Source: Laccaria trichodermophora (lineage: Eukaryota; Basidiomycota; Agaricomycetes; Agaricales; Hydnangiaceae). Taken from it: 64,000 nt of DNA. The notes below the pieces were generated by a model. It ran no database searches, had not been told where the DNA came from, and was given only the letters and a program-made list of their open reading frames with translations. The stretch's first letter is position 1. Every line of letters begins with the position of its first letter. Location: positions 186,001 to 250,000 of the forward strand of contig JACTVC010000026.1 of NCBI GenBank assembly GCA_018417955.1. Reading direction: 5' to 3'. This document shows positions 36,452 to 48,027 of the stretch, one piece after another. Made by a program: the position numbers and the translations under genes.

Positions 36452-37126
36452 TGTTATAGTACCTTCCTACATCCACGTCTCATTCCCTTTCCCACAATTA
36501 TCTTCCTATCACCTTTACCCAGATTATATTGTATATATTATAAAGTTCATATATCTACGATTAAAGTAGTGCGCATATACCCGAATCCAATGCGCTTTGA
36601 CTTCCTAGTACGAAATAACCATTTTGGACTATTTGGTAGACACGGCGTAACCAAACATCCAAATATCGAACAAGAACGGTCGATTCGGTAATGCCTGCAC
36701 AAGTCAGAATCTGGCGGAATGTTCTGAACCATTCCTTCAAGTTCTAGAATTAGTAGTAGGTATATAATGAAATTGTAAACTAAGAAGTGAAGGACCATTA
36801 TTACATTTTACCCCAAACACTGTGTGAACTTAGGATCTTGAGAAAGACTAAGCACGACTACTCGTTAGTATTTGATAAAGCCTAGCGCTATCAGTTACTA
36901 AGTTATCAGAACCGTTAAAGTCTTCGTACTAACGATCCCGATACGCGTCGTGCTTCGTCAACATTCTGAAGAATAAACTAAGAACTCACGTGATCTAGGA
37001 CTACTCCCAACAACAAACACAAATCGCAAACGGATCGTTGAACTCTCAGTAAGTTCTTATTATATTCGAGGTGACTAACTTGTATTCGCAGGAATACACC
37101 AACGTTAGAATCTTCGAACTCTAACA
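36452..37126 (+). mobile_element. Solo LTR of a related Ty3 family
   Basis: 675 bp, starting TGTTATAGTACC and ending CGAACTCTAACA, flanked by GCCAT (36447-36451 and 37127-37131). The ends match the host element's LTRs but the body is diverged, so it is a relative. It inserted between ORF3 and the 3' LTR and was reduced by LTR-LTR recombination. Confidence 0.88.
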
Positions 37127-37212
37127 GCCATGTTAAATCAAGATATCGCATCCATCAATTATTTCAACACTCTTTTCACTGCCACCAATGGGGGAGATAA
37201 TTGAATCTCGAG

Positions 37213-37226
37213 GTCAGGGGGGGGTA
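37213..37226 (+). other. Polypurine tract of the LTR retrotransposon
   Basis: GTCAGGGGGGGGTA directly precedes the 3' LTR and is the expected plus-strand primer. Confidence 0.75.
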
Positions 37227-37960
37227 TGTTATAGTACCATCCTTTCCTACTTACCTTATTCCTACTACAAGTTCCCTCTCATTCAACTAGGATTATCTAC
37301 TGACCTATTTAAATTCATAGTCTTCATATACTCAGCCTATTTAGGTAGCATACCTGAATTCTACGCAACTTAACTTGGAATTGCTTGACGCGACCGCGTT
37401 GTTTGGCTCGACACTGTTTGGCGTACAAGTGGTAACCAAACAGGAGACTAGCAAACAACGCAAAGAACAAAGACTCCCAATCTGGGAGCGGTTGACGAAA
37501 CCCGAATGCGACAGAAGGTTCTCTAACCTTCTGTCAGGATCCAGAATCTGTACAGTAGTATATAGTCTGTAAGGATCAAAGAATACATACAACTTTTATC
37601 CCCAATACTTGTGTGACCTTAAGATCTTGAATTAAGACTAAGTTGTCGTCTAAGAACTACTTGATAAGGCGTTAAGCTATCAATCAAGTTCAATCTCAAA
37701 TGTTAACGTCATAGAGACTAGCACTTTAGATTCACGACGGTTTGATCAGACATTTCACGTTCGATCCGCTCACGCTCTGCACGGTCTGACTGTTCAATCA
37801 CATCACGGATTCACATGATCTAGGAATACTTCGACGTACTCAAGCCCTCGTACTTACTCACGCGCAAGAGCTTCAATCTGTAAGTTCTTATTCTAGACAT
37901 AATCACTAACATATTATATTCGCAGGAATATACCAATGTGAGAGTAAGCGAACTCTAACA
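37227..37960 (+). repeat. 3' LTR
   Basis: 734 bp, uninterrupted, followed by ACCCC, the target duplication matching 23199-23203. It retains the empty site of the MITE found in the 5' LTR. Confidence 0.93.
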
Positions 37961-37965
37961 ACCCC

Positions 37966-38613
37966 ACACCTCAGATAGGAAGGAAGGTTGAGGTTGGTGA
38001 TGGTGTTGACAGTTGTCTGGGGGAGTTTGGTGTCCCAAAAAGAAACGGACAAGGTCCACCAGCTGATGAACGCCAGATAGTCCAGAGCCTGCCTTTTTAT
38101 GTTTGCCCCAAAGTCCTGCAAGGCTTGTGTGTCGCAGAAAGTGCCATGCAAAGGGTCATAGTCATAACGGCCTGGTCTACATCCTCTGATAGGGAAATGT
38201 GTAGTATGCACTATCGCCTCTGTATATGCCTCAAAGCGCCAGAGATCGCTTTCCATCTCAGTAATTGCAGACGGAAGAATAGAGTACTCACCTGATTGCA
38301 AAACACCCTGTAGGTTCACTGCAGTGCCCTGATCCAGCTGAAAGTACCATTCATTGGATTCCGGCATGGGCTTTGGCAAGAAAGGGCGCCAGCCAGTGTC
38401 TGGATCATACCAATCCACATCCAAAGCCCATTCCATTTTGAGGCGCACACCCATAGGGCCCGTGGCCTTGAATGCAGGGATTGGAGTAGGCGATGAAGCT
38501 TCTAGGGGGATTGCATTGCATGGTGCATTCAGACCGATCCAGAGATCGCCATTGACCTGTCTGAAGTTAATGGGGGGAACAAGTCCTTGATGATCCAGTG
38601 GAAGATAGTCCAT
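37966..38613 (-). pseudogene. 5' part of the split hypothetical protein gene
   Basis: Starts at ATG 38613 (MDYLPLDHQGLVPP) and stays open for about 216 codons to the retrotransposon target site, reading NLNLPSYLRCGV at the break. The frame continues exactly in the 3' part at 23198. The sequence is Trp- and Pro-rich (DVDWYDPDTGWRPFLPKP, ISWWTLSVSFWD) and looks globular and soluble. No catalytic motif is recognised. Two bases upstream of the ATG lies the end of a foldback-family element, so the native promoter is displaced or lost. Confidence 0.7.
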
Positions 38614-38615
38614 GT

Positions 38616-40200
38616 TGACTGGTGGCTACCACTTTTATCTATAACCTAGACCCAAGCCTAGAGGGTCATTTCTATAACTTAGACTTAAGCTTGGAGGCCA
38701 TATCTATAATGCTTAGGATTTTTTGAAAGGCATTTCAAATGTAGGCCTGGGTATTTCATAGTGAATTTTTCATGGATACCCAGCACATTTCCTGCGAAAT
38801 TTCAAATGCAGCCCTGGATATTTCATTGCGATTTTTCAATAGATACCTTGGGTATTTCATTGGGAAATTTTCAAATGTCACCCTTGGTATTTCATTGCAA
38901 TTTTTCAATGGATAGCTGGCGCATTTCATTGCAATTTTTCAATGGATACCTGGCGCATTTCACTGTGAAATTTCAAATGTAGCCCTTGGTATTTCATTGC
39001 GATTTTTCAATAGATACCCTGGGTATTTCATTGCGATTTTTCAAATGTAGCCCTGGGCATTTCATGGTGATTTTTCAAATGTATCCCTGGGTATTTCATT
39101 GCAAAATTTCATTGGATACCTGGCGCATTTCAATGCAATTTTTCAATAGATACCCTGGGTATTTCATTGTGATTTTTCAAATGTAGCCCTGGGCATTTCA
39201 TTGTGATTTTTCTAATGTATCCCTGGGTATTTCATTATGATTTTTCAATAGATACCCTTGGTATTTCATTGGGAAATTTCAAATGTATCCCTGGGCATTT
39301 CATTGTGATTTTTCAAATGTAGCCCTGGGCATTTTGTTGCGATTTTTCAAATGTATCCCACCTGTCAGGGTCCATGCAATGGGCTTCCCTGGAGGGTGGT
39401 CACATGACCAATTACCAAAAATGGTCAAAAATGAAACTTGTAGCCCTACACTGTAGCTTCCCGAATCTGTTTGAATTGTATTCTGAAGTGCTCCCATTGT
39501 GAAGATATGAGGTAAAGGAATTTCAAAAGCATCGCGTTTTTTTTGTTTTTTGTGTTTTTCTCCATGAAAACAAAACCAAATAACATGATTTCAGTATATT
39601 CAGAAAGCTAAAAGAAAGGGCTACAATTATTGTATCATGGGAAAAATGACCAAAAAAGGAAGGTGCATCCCCTACTATAAAATCAGATATAGACTACCAA
39701 GTTTACTGATAGACTACAAAAAAGTCAGACTTAGACTACACAGTTTACTGATACACTATAAAAAACTACAACAGTTGAACTTAGATTACAAAGTTTACTA
39801 ATACACTACAAAAGACTACAAAAGTCTATAGACTACAAAGTTAGGGTTTGGGTCAAAAGGTTATCTTGACTACAAAGTTTGTAGTGTCCGCTTTTTTTGT
39901 CATTACAAAAGTTTGTAGTGTCCGCTTTTTCATCAAAAAAGTTTGTAGTGTTGCGCTTTTTCATTAGAAAAGTTTGTAGTGTCCGCTTTTTCATTAGAAA
40001 AGTTTGTAGTGTCCGCTTTTTGAGACTATAAAAGTTTGTAGTGTTGCGCTTTTTCATTAGAAAAGTTTGTAGTGTCCGCTTTTTGAGACTACAAAAGTTT
40101 GTAGAGTCTGCTTTTTTAGACTACAAAAGTTAGTGTGTGCTTTTTTATTAGAAGAGTTTGTAGTGTCTGCTTTTTCATTTGAAAAAGTTTGTAGTTGACA
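38616..40200. mobile_element. Single-arm copy of the foldback element
   Basis: Begins with the same TGACTGGTGGCTACCAC end as the element at 30870 and follows its left arm in order: the GGTATTTCATT unit array (38750-39350), a unique block (39360-39700) and the CTACAAA/GTAGTGTCCGC zone. It breaks off after GTTGACATGT near 40200, where the palindrome partner would continue. The second arm is absent. A clear target duplication cannot be assigned. Confidence 0.8.
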
Positions 40201-40264
40201 TGTCGCCTCAGTCCCAAAATTGCATCTGATGCAAGGCACTTAGCTATACAAAGGGCATGTTCGC

Positions 40265-43200
40265 TAGTGATGCTGCGGTCCGGTTTGGTCCGGTTCTCAC
40301 AGGTTTTTTCAGAACCAAGAACTGGACTTTAGGTCTGGTTCTCTGATTTTTTCGAACTTGAAACCGGACCTTAGGTTCAAGTTCTTTGAGGTCCGGTTCA
40401 GGTTCAGCAGTAGAAGAACCAAGAACCGAACAGTTAAAAAATTAAAAACACACAAAAGACATGTATTTAACTTCAAGACAAAAAAACCAGGTACTCTACT
40501 TGTTAGCTTCCTCAACAACATCCAAATCCTCCACGTCGATGGCCTTGATGTCTTTGAGAAGTAAGGCAAGGTGCCCATGTGCCTCAGCGGCGGCAGTAAT
40601 ATGTCCATTACGGTATGCGTGTTTGAGGATCTGGAGGCTCTCGAATATGGCGGGAGTAAGACAGTTGCATTGTGAGGTACCCATCAATCTGCCGCCGGAA
40701 AAGGCCCGCTTAGACGCCGTGGAAGAGCCTTGGATAGTGAGGTAATCGCGTGCAATGCAGGCAAGTGTGGGGTACTGTGATGCATGTTGCTGATATATAA
40801 ACAGAATGTCAGGGTCTACGTGCCACAAAAGTTGTAACTGATTCAATGTACCCCCCACCAAAGGACAACATCCTTTGTTTGTTCCAATGGGCTGTGAAGA
40901 TATAGTCTCAGCTCTTCTTGTGGATTTGCGTTCACGTGCTCTGCATCTTTGCGTGATCAGACAGCTGCTTGCATCCAAGAGTAGCCGTATGTGCCATTTG
41001 ATGGCCTGGGAGCACCTAAATATGACAATCAGTCTTGCGATGAAAGTAAGGATGAAAAGTTTTAAAAAAGCTTACCCTCTGCATCCACATTGGTCTTCTG
41101 TGGACTTGGCGTAATGTAGTATAAGTCAAACTGTAAATGATAAGAGAAGATATCCTGTGAGCACAAGCTGAAACTTACAAGTTCTTCAAAGCGTTGAACG
41201 CCGGCATCAAAAAAGTCTTCGTCCCATTTATTTTCAGCATACGCGAGCTTAATGTTTGGATTGAGTGCTATAATTGACCAACTTTAGTTAATATTATGAG
41301 AGATAAGATGATAATGTACCAAGGCAGATGAAGTAGACATCAGTATCGTCTACCTTATGATACCATTTCTGAAGATTCTCGAGGCCTTTATCAAGGGTGG
41401 ATTCCATCTCTGCAAACTTGGTGACCTTGGACATGTTCTCCCAGGATTGTTGGAGGAACTCAAGGATTGGAATTGTCCGAAAGACTGTGGGGATCTTCGT
41501 GCTCAAGAAACTTTGCTGGGCATTTGCAGGCTCCTGTAGTATAAAGTTAGAAACTTCAACATCCATTCGAGAGATACGTACCTGAAGAATTTCATGCACT
41601 AGTTCAATGCTCTGCCAGTCTCTTTTTGACAGGCGGAAGTCCCAGTATGATTTCCCCTGCAAGTCTGGAACACTCTCGCTATCGTCTGCGAGAAGGACAA
41701 ACTGATCGATGGCCTATTGATGTAGCTTTAGTACTGTGAGAGTGATATTGATGGTTGACAGACCTTTCGTAAGACAAGCAGTCTATCGAGAAACATGTAC
41801 ATTGAAGCCCAACGAGTGTGAACCCAGGTCAAGAGCATAAGTGTCGGCAAGTGAACTTGTTCACACATCTTGCGGAGGAAGGCACGTGCTTGGGGAGACT
41901 TTCGGATCTAAGGTAATATCAGTAATCTATGTACAAGCAGAGCAAAGATCAAACTACTTGAGTGGCGAGGGCCAGTGCCTTTCCAACCGCATCTGACAAA
42001 CCATCAACATCACCGTCCTCGTCGTCATCCTCGTTGTCACTGTTGACTGGCTCACATTGATTTATCTTGTCCATGAGACGGCGCACTGCTGTTGGGGCCA
42101 CAGCACTAATGAAGTGCCCAGCTGCAAGGTGGGTCACGTGCTCCATGCACCTGTGCAGATGTGAGGAGTGTTTCCGTCAAAATATCCTCGAAATACTTAC
42201 TGTACGCGACGTTGGGCTGGATCCCAGCCTTCATCACCATCAGCATCCAACAACCGATTCAACTCGCGGATGGCAGTGTCATTGTTACTTGCATTATTGG
42301 TGGTGAACCATCCAATCTACAATATCATCACATTAGTTAGCTGATGGTACTCTTGATCAACTGCATACCTTGTCTGCGATGTTATAACATTCAACCGTCT
42401 GGAATAGGATGTTGGCGATGTTCGACCCGGAATGGTTGCCTTCGATTGGTGCGAAAGCGAGCTGCTCCTCACATAGCTCCCACTTCTGCAGATCTTCTTC
42501 TGGGGAGTCGATGTAGTGACTGGTGATTGATAAGTAAGGGTCTCCGGGCTCTGAGGTCCATGAGTCGAAGGTGAAGGACACCTTTCCAGGTATTGCCTGA
42601 AGATTGCATGAGTTATTTAAGTGGGAAAAAAGAATGTATCAGGCACCTCGAGCCTCTCGCGAATCCTTTCCTCAGCGGTCGCTGCATGGATTTCAATCTC
42701 CTTGCGGATCTTTGTACGATGTGGGATGTCTTTTTCATTGAGGGAGGGCCGGGTGTACATGAGAAGCCGATGGAAAGGGCCCTTGTCTACAAGCTGGAAG
42801 GCCTTGAGAAACAAAGTAAGTTTCCAGTTTACAAGGAGGCCATTAGATAAATACCTCGTCCTTGCACACTACTAGTTCTACGAGATAATCGAGCAGCCCA
42901 TCAGTCGAGAACGTCGGAGGGCGTGCTTGGCGAGTGACGACATCATCTAAGTTGCCTTGTCTCATCCTAGAGAGAGAAAATTATGTTAGTAGACTAGCTA
43001 GCTGTGGTACAATGATATGACATACCCATCTTTGGGACCTTCCTTTGGGGTTCAGAAAAATACACGGTCATGCATTGGAATGCTAAGTTTCTCGCAACGC
43101 TCCTTGTAGATCGCAATGTGGTCTAGATGCCTATAGAACTTATGAGTAAAGAGATGATGGAGAGAGGCAGAGCCAATAATGAACCTGCCAATGTGGGTCC

Positions 43201-45097
43201 TCCAGGTAGTGATACCTCCCGTGAAGAAGCAAGCCTTGCGTTTTACTCCCTTCGAACTATAATTTATGTATAAGCGCTTGTTCAAGATGGTAAAAAAACT
43301 GACTTACCGACAAATCTTACACCAGTGCCCTTTTTCCGTAGCTCCCATATCAATGTTCTTATGTTCGTCGTCCTTCTGGAAGATGGTTCGCACATCTGCA
43401 GTGCGATCTTGCTTGGTGCATGGCATAGCGGCCTGAAATGAGAGTTAAAACAGATACAATGATATGTAATTAAGTTGAATGACTTACCTCCTGGTCAGCA
43501 AGCGTCATAGCCAGAGTCTCCAGGTACTCCTCTTCGTCACCAGCTTCAGTTCCCACATCAACATCCTCCTCCTCGTCAAAATCTTCTACGGCCACCAAGG
43601 GCGGCAGATCGTCGTCATCGAAGGAGTTGTTTGGGTCGTTGTCTCCAGGCGCATTTGACTCGTTGGTGAACTTGGTGTTCTCAGTCTTCTGAGAGACTCG
43701 GCGGCCGTCGACGCTGCTATTCGCCTTGCGTTTCACAGAGGTGCTGGACTCAGCGTTGTCAGGATTGACAAGCCTGGCAGAAGGGCGGGAGGCACAAGTG
43801 CTGCGACGAGCACCAGCAATGATCTGAGAGGGAGGGGCACTGTTAGAGAAGAAGGGGTGGATGCTAGAGGGTTTGGGTGGAGCTCCAGGGCCAGAAATGG
43901 GTGTCTCGTCATCTGGATCATTATAAAACACGATCTCAGAGGCGTCAAGAAGCTTTCCCGTGTCATCAACAGCACAGCCTAGGTCAGACATGTCAGAAGA
44001 GGGGTGGGGGTAGAATGTGGTGTCGTACTCACGCTTTAATACAATTAAAAAAAGGTGTAGCGGGCTGTTCAATCACGATTCACTGTCATGTAAAAGCCTG
44101 TGTTGGTGCAGCAGGCCGTTAAATCGCGATCCAACATCGCGTAAAAGACTGCGTTGCCTGGCTCCATGTGGCCATCAACAAAAATATAGAAAGTGTTAGG
44201 GGCAATGAGACCTCAAATGTCAAAAAAAATGGCATCATTACACGACACGACATCGCACGGAAAAAATATGGTGCCTGGTCTCATGTGGTTGTTAGAAAAA
44301 GAATAGGAGTTCAAGGGAGATCTCACCATATGCCACAAAAATGTTTGCGTTACCACGCGTTCAGAATGCATATGCTGCTGAGGGGTAGGAACCAAGGTCC
44401 CGAATGTTTATTACGCCAGGAATTGAGATGAAGGGAGAGTGTGAAAGAACATCCGAAACGTATGCGGGGTCGAGTGGGTTGAGGTCGTGCATATGATGGG
44501 AGTTGTAGGAACAATGGAGTAGATCGTACACTCGAAACAATCTAGGGGGATTGACGATGTCAACCTGGAGTCCGAAAGTTTTAGAGGTTGACACAAACTT
44601 ACTTGTGTGTGTTTATCTACGTCATGTACTCCTCTTATGTATCTGACTCCATAGGCTTGAAGAAAGACTGGATAGAAACTACGTAGCAGTGTGAGCAAGG
44701 AACTAAGCACTCAGGAGTTGAGGAAATTTACCTACCAACTGTATGTGTGAGGGGATTGGGGCATCAAAAAAGATGGGCGGCATGCATGTGCTGAGTGCGA
44801 GAATGGACGGAAAGGCCGATGGTCTCGGTGGCGATGCTGGCTTGGACGACGGTGTGTTGTGTGTACTGATGCAAAATAGGTTCGCAGAGTTTCAACGTTG
44901 TTGACGATGACTGTGCTTGACTAACAAATCGGTTTGGACCAGTCTGAACCCATTCACATGGCACCCCCTCCAAAGGAACTGAGGACCGGACATATGGTCT
45001 GGTCCTCCCTAAATGACGAATTTTGGACCGAATCTTGGTCCGGTCCTGCAAGGTTCATGTTCGAACTTTGGTTCAGAACCTGACCGCAGCATCACTA
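40265..45097 (-). mobile_element. hAT transposon, 4.8 kb
   Basis: Terminal inverted repeats TAGTGATGCTGCGGTC at both ends with subterminal GGTCCGGTT-like repeats. A perfect 8-bp target duplication ATGTTCGC lies at 40257-40264 and 45098-45105. It encodes a transposase on the minus strand. Exact duplications and largely open exons suggest a fairly recent insertion. Confidence 0.95.
40496..43993 (-). CDS. hAT-family transposase, multi-exon
   Basis: Exons read by eye. The N-terminal exon (about 43993-43490) encodes a Ser/Pro-rich then strongly acidic leader (DDDDLPPLVAVEDFDEEEDVD). Exons at about 43420-43030 carry a BED-type zinc finger (GHWCKICR, then TWRTHIGR with HKFYRHLDH). Near 42580-42360 is the core MSFTFDSWTSEPGDPYLSIT, typical of hAT catalytic domains. 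Exons at 42150-41300 continue the helical insertion, and 40978-40496 is the C-terminal dimerisation domain (RDYLTIQGSSTASKRAFSGG, then LTPAIFESLQILKHAYRNG). Introns are about 50 nt. The start may lie upstream of 43993 because an intron ends nearby. Potentially functional; exact exon ends were not all resolved. Confidence 0.8.
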
Positions 45098-45155
45098 ATG
45101 TTCGCGCCTGGATCGTTACAGACCTGCTGAGAAACATGAAAGGGAAAATCGGTAC

Positions 45156-46206
45156 ATGTTCATGCTGTTTGATATCAATGCAGATGGAATTGTGTCGCCA
45201 GAGTTCAATACATCAGCTAGGAACCTCATTCAAAACCTTGCACTCTGGCATTTTATTGATACCCACGAACCATGGGCCAATTTAACCATGGCGCTTAAGC
45301 CTATGACCTGGCATGCCATGCAGTGGGAAAACATCGACGAATCAAGTATTCATACTAGTGGGGAGCTCACAGCTGAAGTGAAGCGCGAAGCCCAGATAAA
45401 GACTATGGGTAAGAGTCCCTGTGAAATCCTGAACTCTGGTGAGATGGTGGACAATATGACCAAGGATGAACTTGGAGGTATCCCACAGCTCTCCAAACCG
45501 GACCATTGGACTCACCGGATAGGAGTAAAATCTGAAGTACTGCTGGACGAAGATTGTTCAAGACAATTACAACTGCACGCACCAGTAAACCCAATAATCC
45601 GCAAGGAATTTATGGAAGGATATAAAGTGGACAAACCTTGTTTCACTCCTCAATATACTCAGGAACTATCCTGTAAGAAACCCACAATTCCTGTGGACTA
45701 TTACTATGGAAAACAAAATAGACTTCTGTATTTTATCAGTGCTGGATGGAGAATTTATCCATGTGTACTTGAATCAGAAGCCGACTATATATTGCATTGG
45801 AGGCATGAATCTCCGCATGGGAGTACTCTTACAGGATCCTGCTGCTTTATAGCACATCTACAAGAATTGTCTTTCTGTGTGCCCAAATTGGAAGTTAACT
45901 ATGTATTACAATGGAAGCTTGGATCTCCGCATAGAAATACACGTTCAGGACCCTGCCACTTTACAGCACGACTACGAGAACTGTTTTCCCAACTGTCTGA
46001 AAGGAACAATGTTGAAACCTACACGTCGACTTGGGGGACTTATCAGAAGATTAACTCTGATCACCAAGACTACACTCCATCACAAACCTTCCCAATAGTG
46101 ACTATAGCCCTGTTGACTGTGCCACCAGCCGACCCAAAGGAACAAGAAGAGTTTGCTAAACCTTACATTGAAAGAGTTGTCAATATATCTGGATTGCCCA
46201 AAATTA
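45156..46206 (+). pseudogene. Degenerate Ty3-like element, region ending in the integrase core
   Basis: An open frame from 45156 to the MULE-like insertion. Its end reads KPYIERVVNISGLPKI, the start of the integrase D-D-E core block, which continues at 48346 after the insertion. Upstream it is mostly unrecognisable. It contains one EF-hand-like loop (FDINADGIVSPEF) and two successive copies of a roughly 35-residue unit (ESEADYILHWRHESPHGS and LEVNYVLQWKLGSPHRN). No reverse transcriptase motif remains. Probably an old, rearranged retroelement; non-integrase parts may have another source. Confidence 0.5.
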
Positions 46207-46227
46207 CTGTACTTTACCCTCCCTGGC

Positions 46228-46610
46228 TTAATCCATATGGAATCCATGGAAGGGGGGTGGATTCCAGGAATTCCAGATGGATTCCATGGAATGGCTGATG
46301 GACTCCATACTTTCTGGAGATGGATTCCATGGAATGGCTGATGGACTCCATACTTTCTGGAGATGGACTCCATGGAATACCTGATGGACTCCATGCTTTC
46401 TGGAGATGGATTCCATGGAATACCTGATGGACTCCATACTTTCTGGAGATGGAATCCATGAAATAGCTGATGGACTCCATACTTTCTGGAGATGGAATCC
46501 ATGGAACACCTGATGGACTCCATGCTTTCTGGAGATGTATTCCATGGAATACCTGATGGACTCCATACTTTCTGGAGATGGATTCCATGGAATCCATACT
46601 TTTTCCATAC
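46228..46610. repeat. ATTCCATGGAAT tandem array, period about 43 bp
   Basis: Units built on GGATTCCATGGAAT plus a CTGATGGACTCCATACTTTC segment, repeated about eight times. Palindromic CCATGG cores make both strands read alike. It forms the subterminal arm of the MULE-like element; related sequence at 48090-48320 forms the other arm. Confidence 0.85.
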
Positions 46611-46749
46611 AGAATTCAGATGAAATAAGTCCCAGTTCCACCATAGAATCACAAGTCCAGACTTAATCTGTAAAGTTCCAACTTAAACACTAATAAATGA
46701 AGAAAACTAAGATGTATTGAATAAGACTACATAATTTTATTTTACTACA

Positions 46750-47640
46750 TATAATATTAAAGGGAGGGGGAGGGAGAGGTATAGATATATAGTGATTAAG
46801 GGAGGGGGAAGTGATGGAGGGGAGTGGGAGTTGTGGAGAGAGGGAGTTGTGGAGAATGAGGAGGGAGGGGAGGGGTGGAGAGTGATGGAGGTGGGGAGTT
46901 ATGTAGGGGGAAGGAAAGGTGGAGAGTGGAGGAGCAATGGGGGAGGGTGTGATGTGGAATCATGATGCAGGGAGGGGGGAGGGGCTTACCTGGGCTCGTC
47001 ACTGTGTTTGTGGATGGGTGGCGGATATTTTCGGTGGGCGGGGGACATTGTTTCGTGGGCGGTACACGTTCTTTGTGGGCGATGGATGTTTTCGGTGGGC
47101 GGCGGACATTGTTTCGTGGGTGGTTGACGTTGTCGTCGTGGGCGGCAGACATTTTTCGTGGGCGGCGGACATTTTTCGTGGGCAGCGGACGCTTTTCGTG
47201 GGTGGTGGATGTTGTTCGTGGGCGGTGGATGTTGTTTTGTGGGCGTCGGACGTTGTTTTGTGGGCGTTGGACGTTGTTTTGTGGGCGTAGGATGTGGTTT
47301 TGTGGGCGGTGGACATTTTTGGTGGGCGGGGAACGTTTTCGGTGGGCAGGGGATGTTTTCCGTGGGCGGGGGATGTCGTTTCGTGGGCAGGGGATGTTGT
47401 CGTTGTGGGCGGTGGACGTTTTTCGTGGGCGGTGGGCGGTGGACGTCGTTTTCGTGGGCGGGGGATGTCGTTTGTGGGCGGTGGGCGTTGTTCGTGGGTG
47501 GTGGACATCGTTTGGGGTCGCTGGACGTCCGTGGGCCGTCGTTTTCGTGGGCGTTGGTCTTCGTTGGTGGGCGGTCGTGGTGGGCGGTCGTTGACGTCGG
47601 TGAGGTGTGGTGGTGGTTTCTCGTGGCCGAGCAGATACAG
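46750..47640. repeat. Purine tract and GTGGGCGG minisatellite
   Basis: 46750-46980 is G/A-rich on the plus strand. From about 47000 to 47600 comes a variable tandem array of roughly 20-bp units containing GTGGGCGGTGGACGTTTTC. GC content is far above the surroundings. ORFs on both strands (Trp/Gly/Arg-rich plus, Pro/Thr/His-rich minus) are translation artefacts of the repeat. Confidence 0.85.
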
Positions 47641-47954
47641 TGAACGACGACTGATGTCGTCGTTCGCCGTCTAGTTGCCACATCGCGACGTGGCACCTGT
47701 GGTTTTGTGTCAAAAAGGAGAGGGTGGGGTGGTTGTTCCCACTCACCTGGGCTGGGCCCTTGTCACGCGTCGTCAGCGTCAGCGTCGTCGTCGTCGTTGT
47801 TGTCGATGTCGCGGGCGGTCGTGGTTTGGAATGGTGGTGGTGGTGGTAGTGGGAAGGAATGGAACGACGTGGCAACGCTTCAGCCACACTGTCATGTTTG
47901 ACGCGGCACGTGCCCGAAAGCGGTATATAGAGAGCTTTCGTTTCCCATATAATA

Positions 47955-48027
47955 ATGCCTTCATGGCTCAGTTGGCTTGAGCACTGCTTATATTTATGAG
48001 GTTGAGAGTTCAATTCCTTAACATGTC
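47955..48027 (+). tRNA. tRNA-like segment (degenerate, possibly SINE-derived)
   Basis: Contains TGGCTCAGTTGG, a good A box, with a 4-bp D stem (GCTC/GAGC), and GAGTTCAATTCCT about 42 bp later, a B-box match. Acceptor and anticodon stems do not pair convincingly, so it is a tRNA relic or a short tRNA-derived element head, not a functional tRNA. Confidence 0.4.

Larger units (their letters stand above)
23204..37960 (+). mobile_element. Chromodomain Ty3-type LTR retrotransposon, 14.8 kb, nested
   Basis: Two 734-bp LTRs (23204-24191 including a 246-bp MITE and its target duplication; 37227-37960) begin TGTTATAG and end CTCTAACA. The target duplication ACCCC lies at 23199-23203 and 37961-37965. 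Order inside: gag, zinc knuckle, protease, reverse transcriptase, RNase H, integrase, chromodomain, extra ORF3. Nested insertions are the MITE, a 3.9-kb foldback element (30870-34801) and a solo LTR (36452-37126). Twelve TGA and one TAA codon break the frames, but I found no frameshift in pol. It inserted into a minus-strand gene. Confidence 0.92.

Noticed and set aside
46080..46652. ORFs reading ESISRKYGVHQ repeats
   Set aside because: Translation of the 43-bp ATTCCATGGAAT array.
46796..48013. A 405-codon Pro/Thr/His-rich ORF and opposite Gly/Trp/Arg-rich ORFs
   Set aside because: Products of the GTGGGCGG minisatellite, open on several frames of both strands, as expected for a GC-rich tandem repeat lacking stops.
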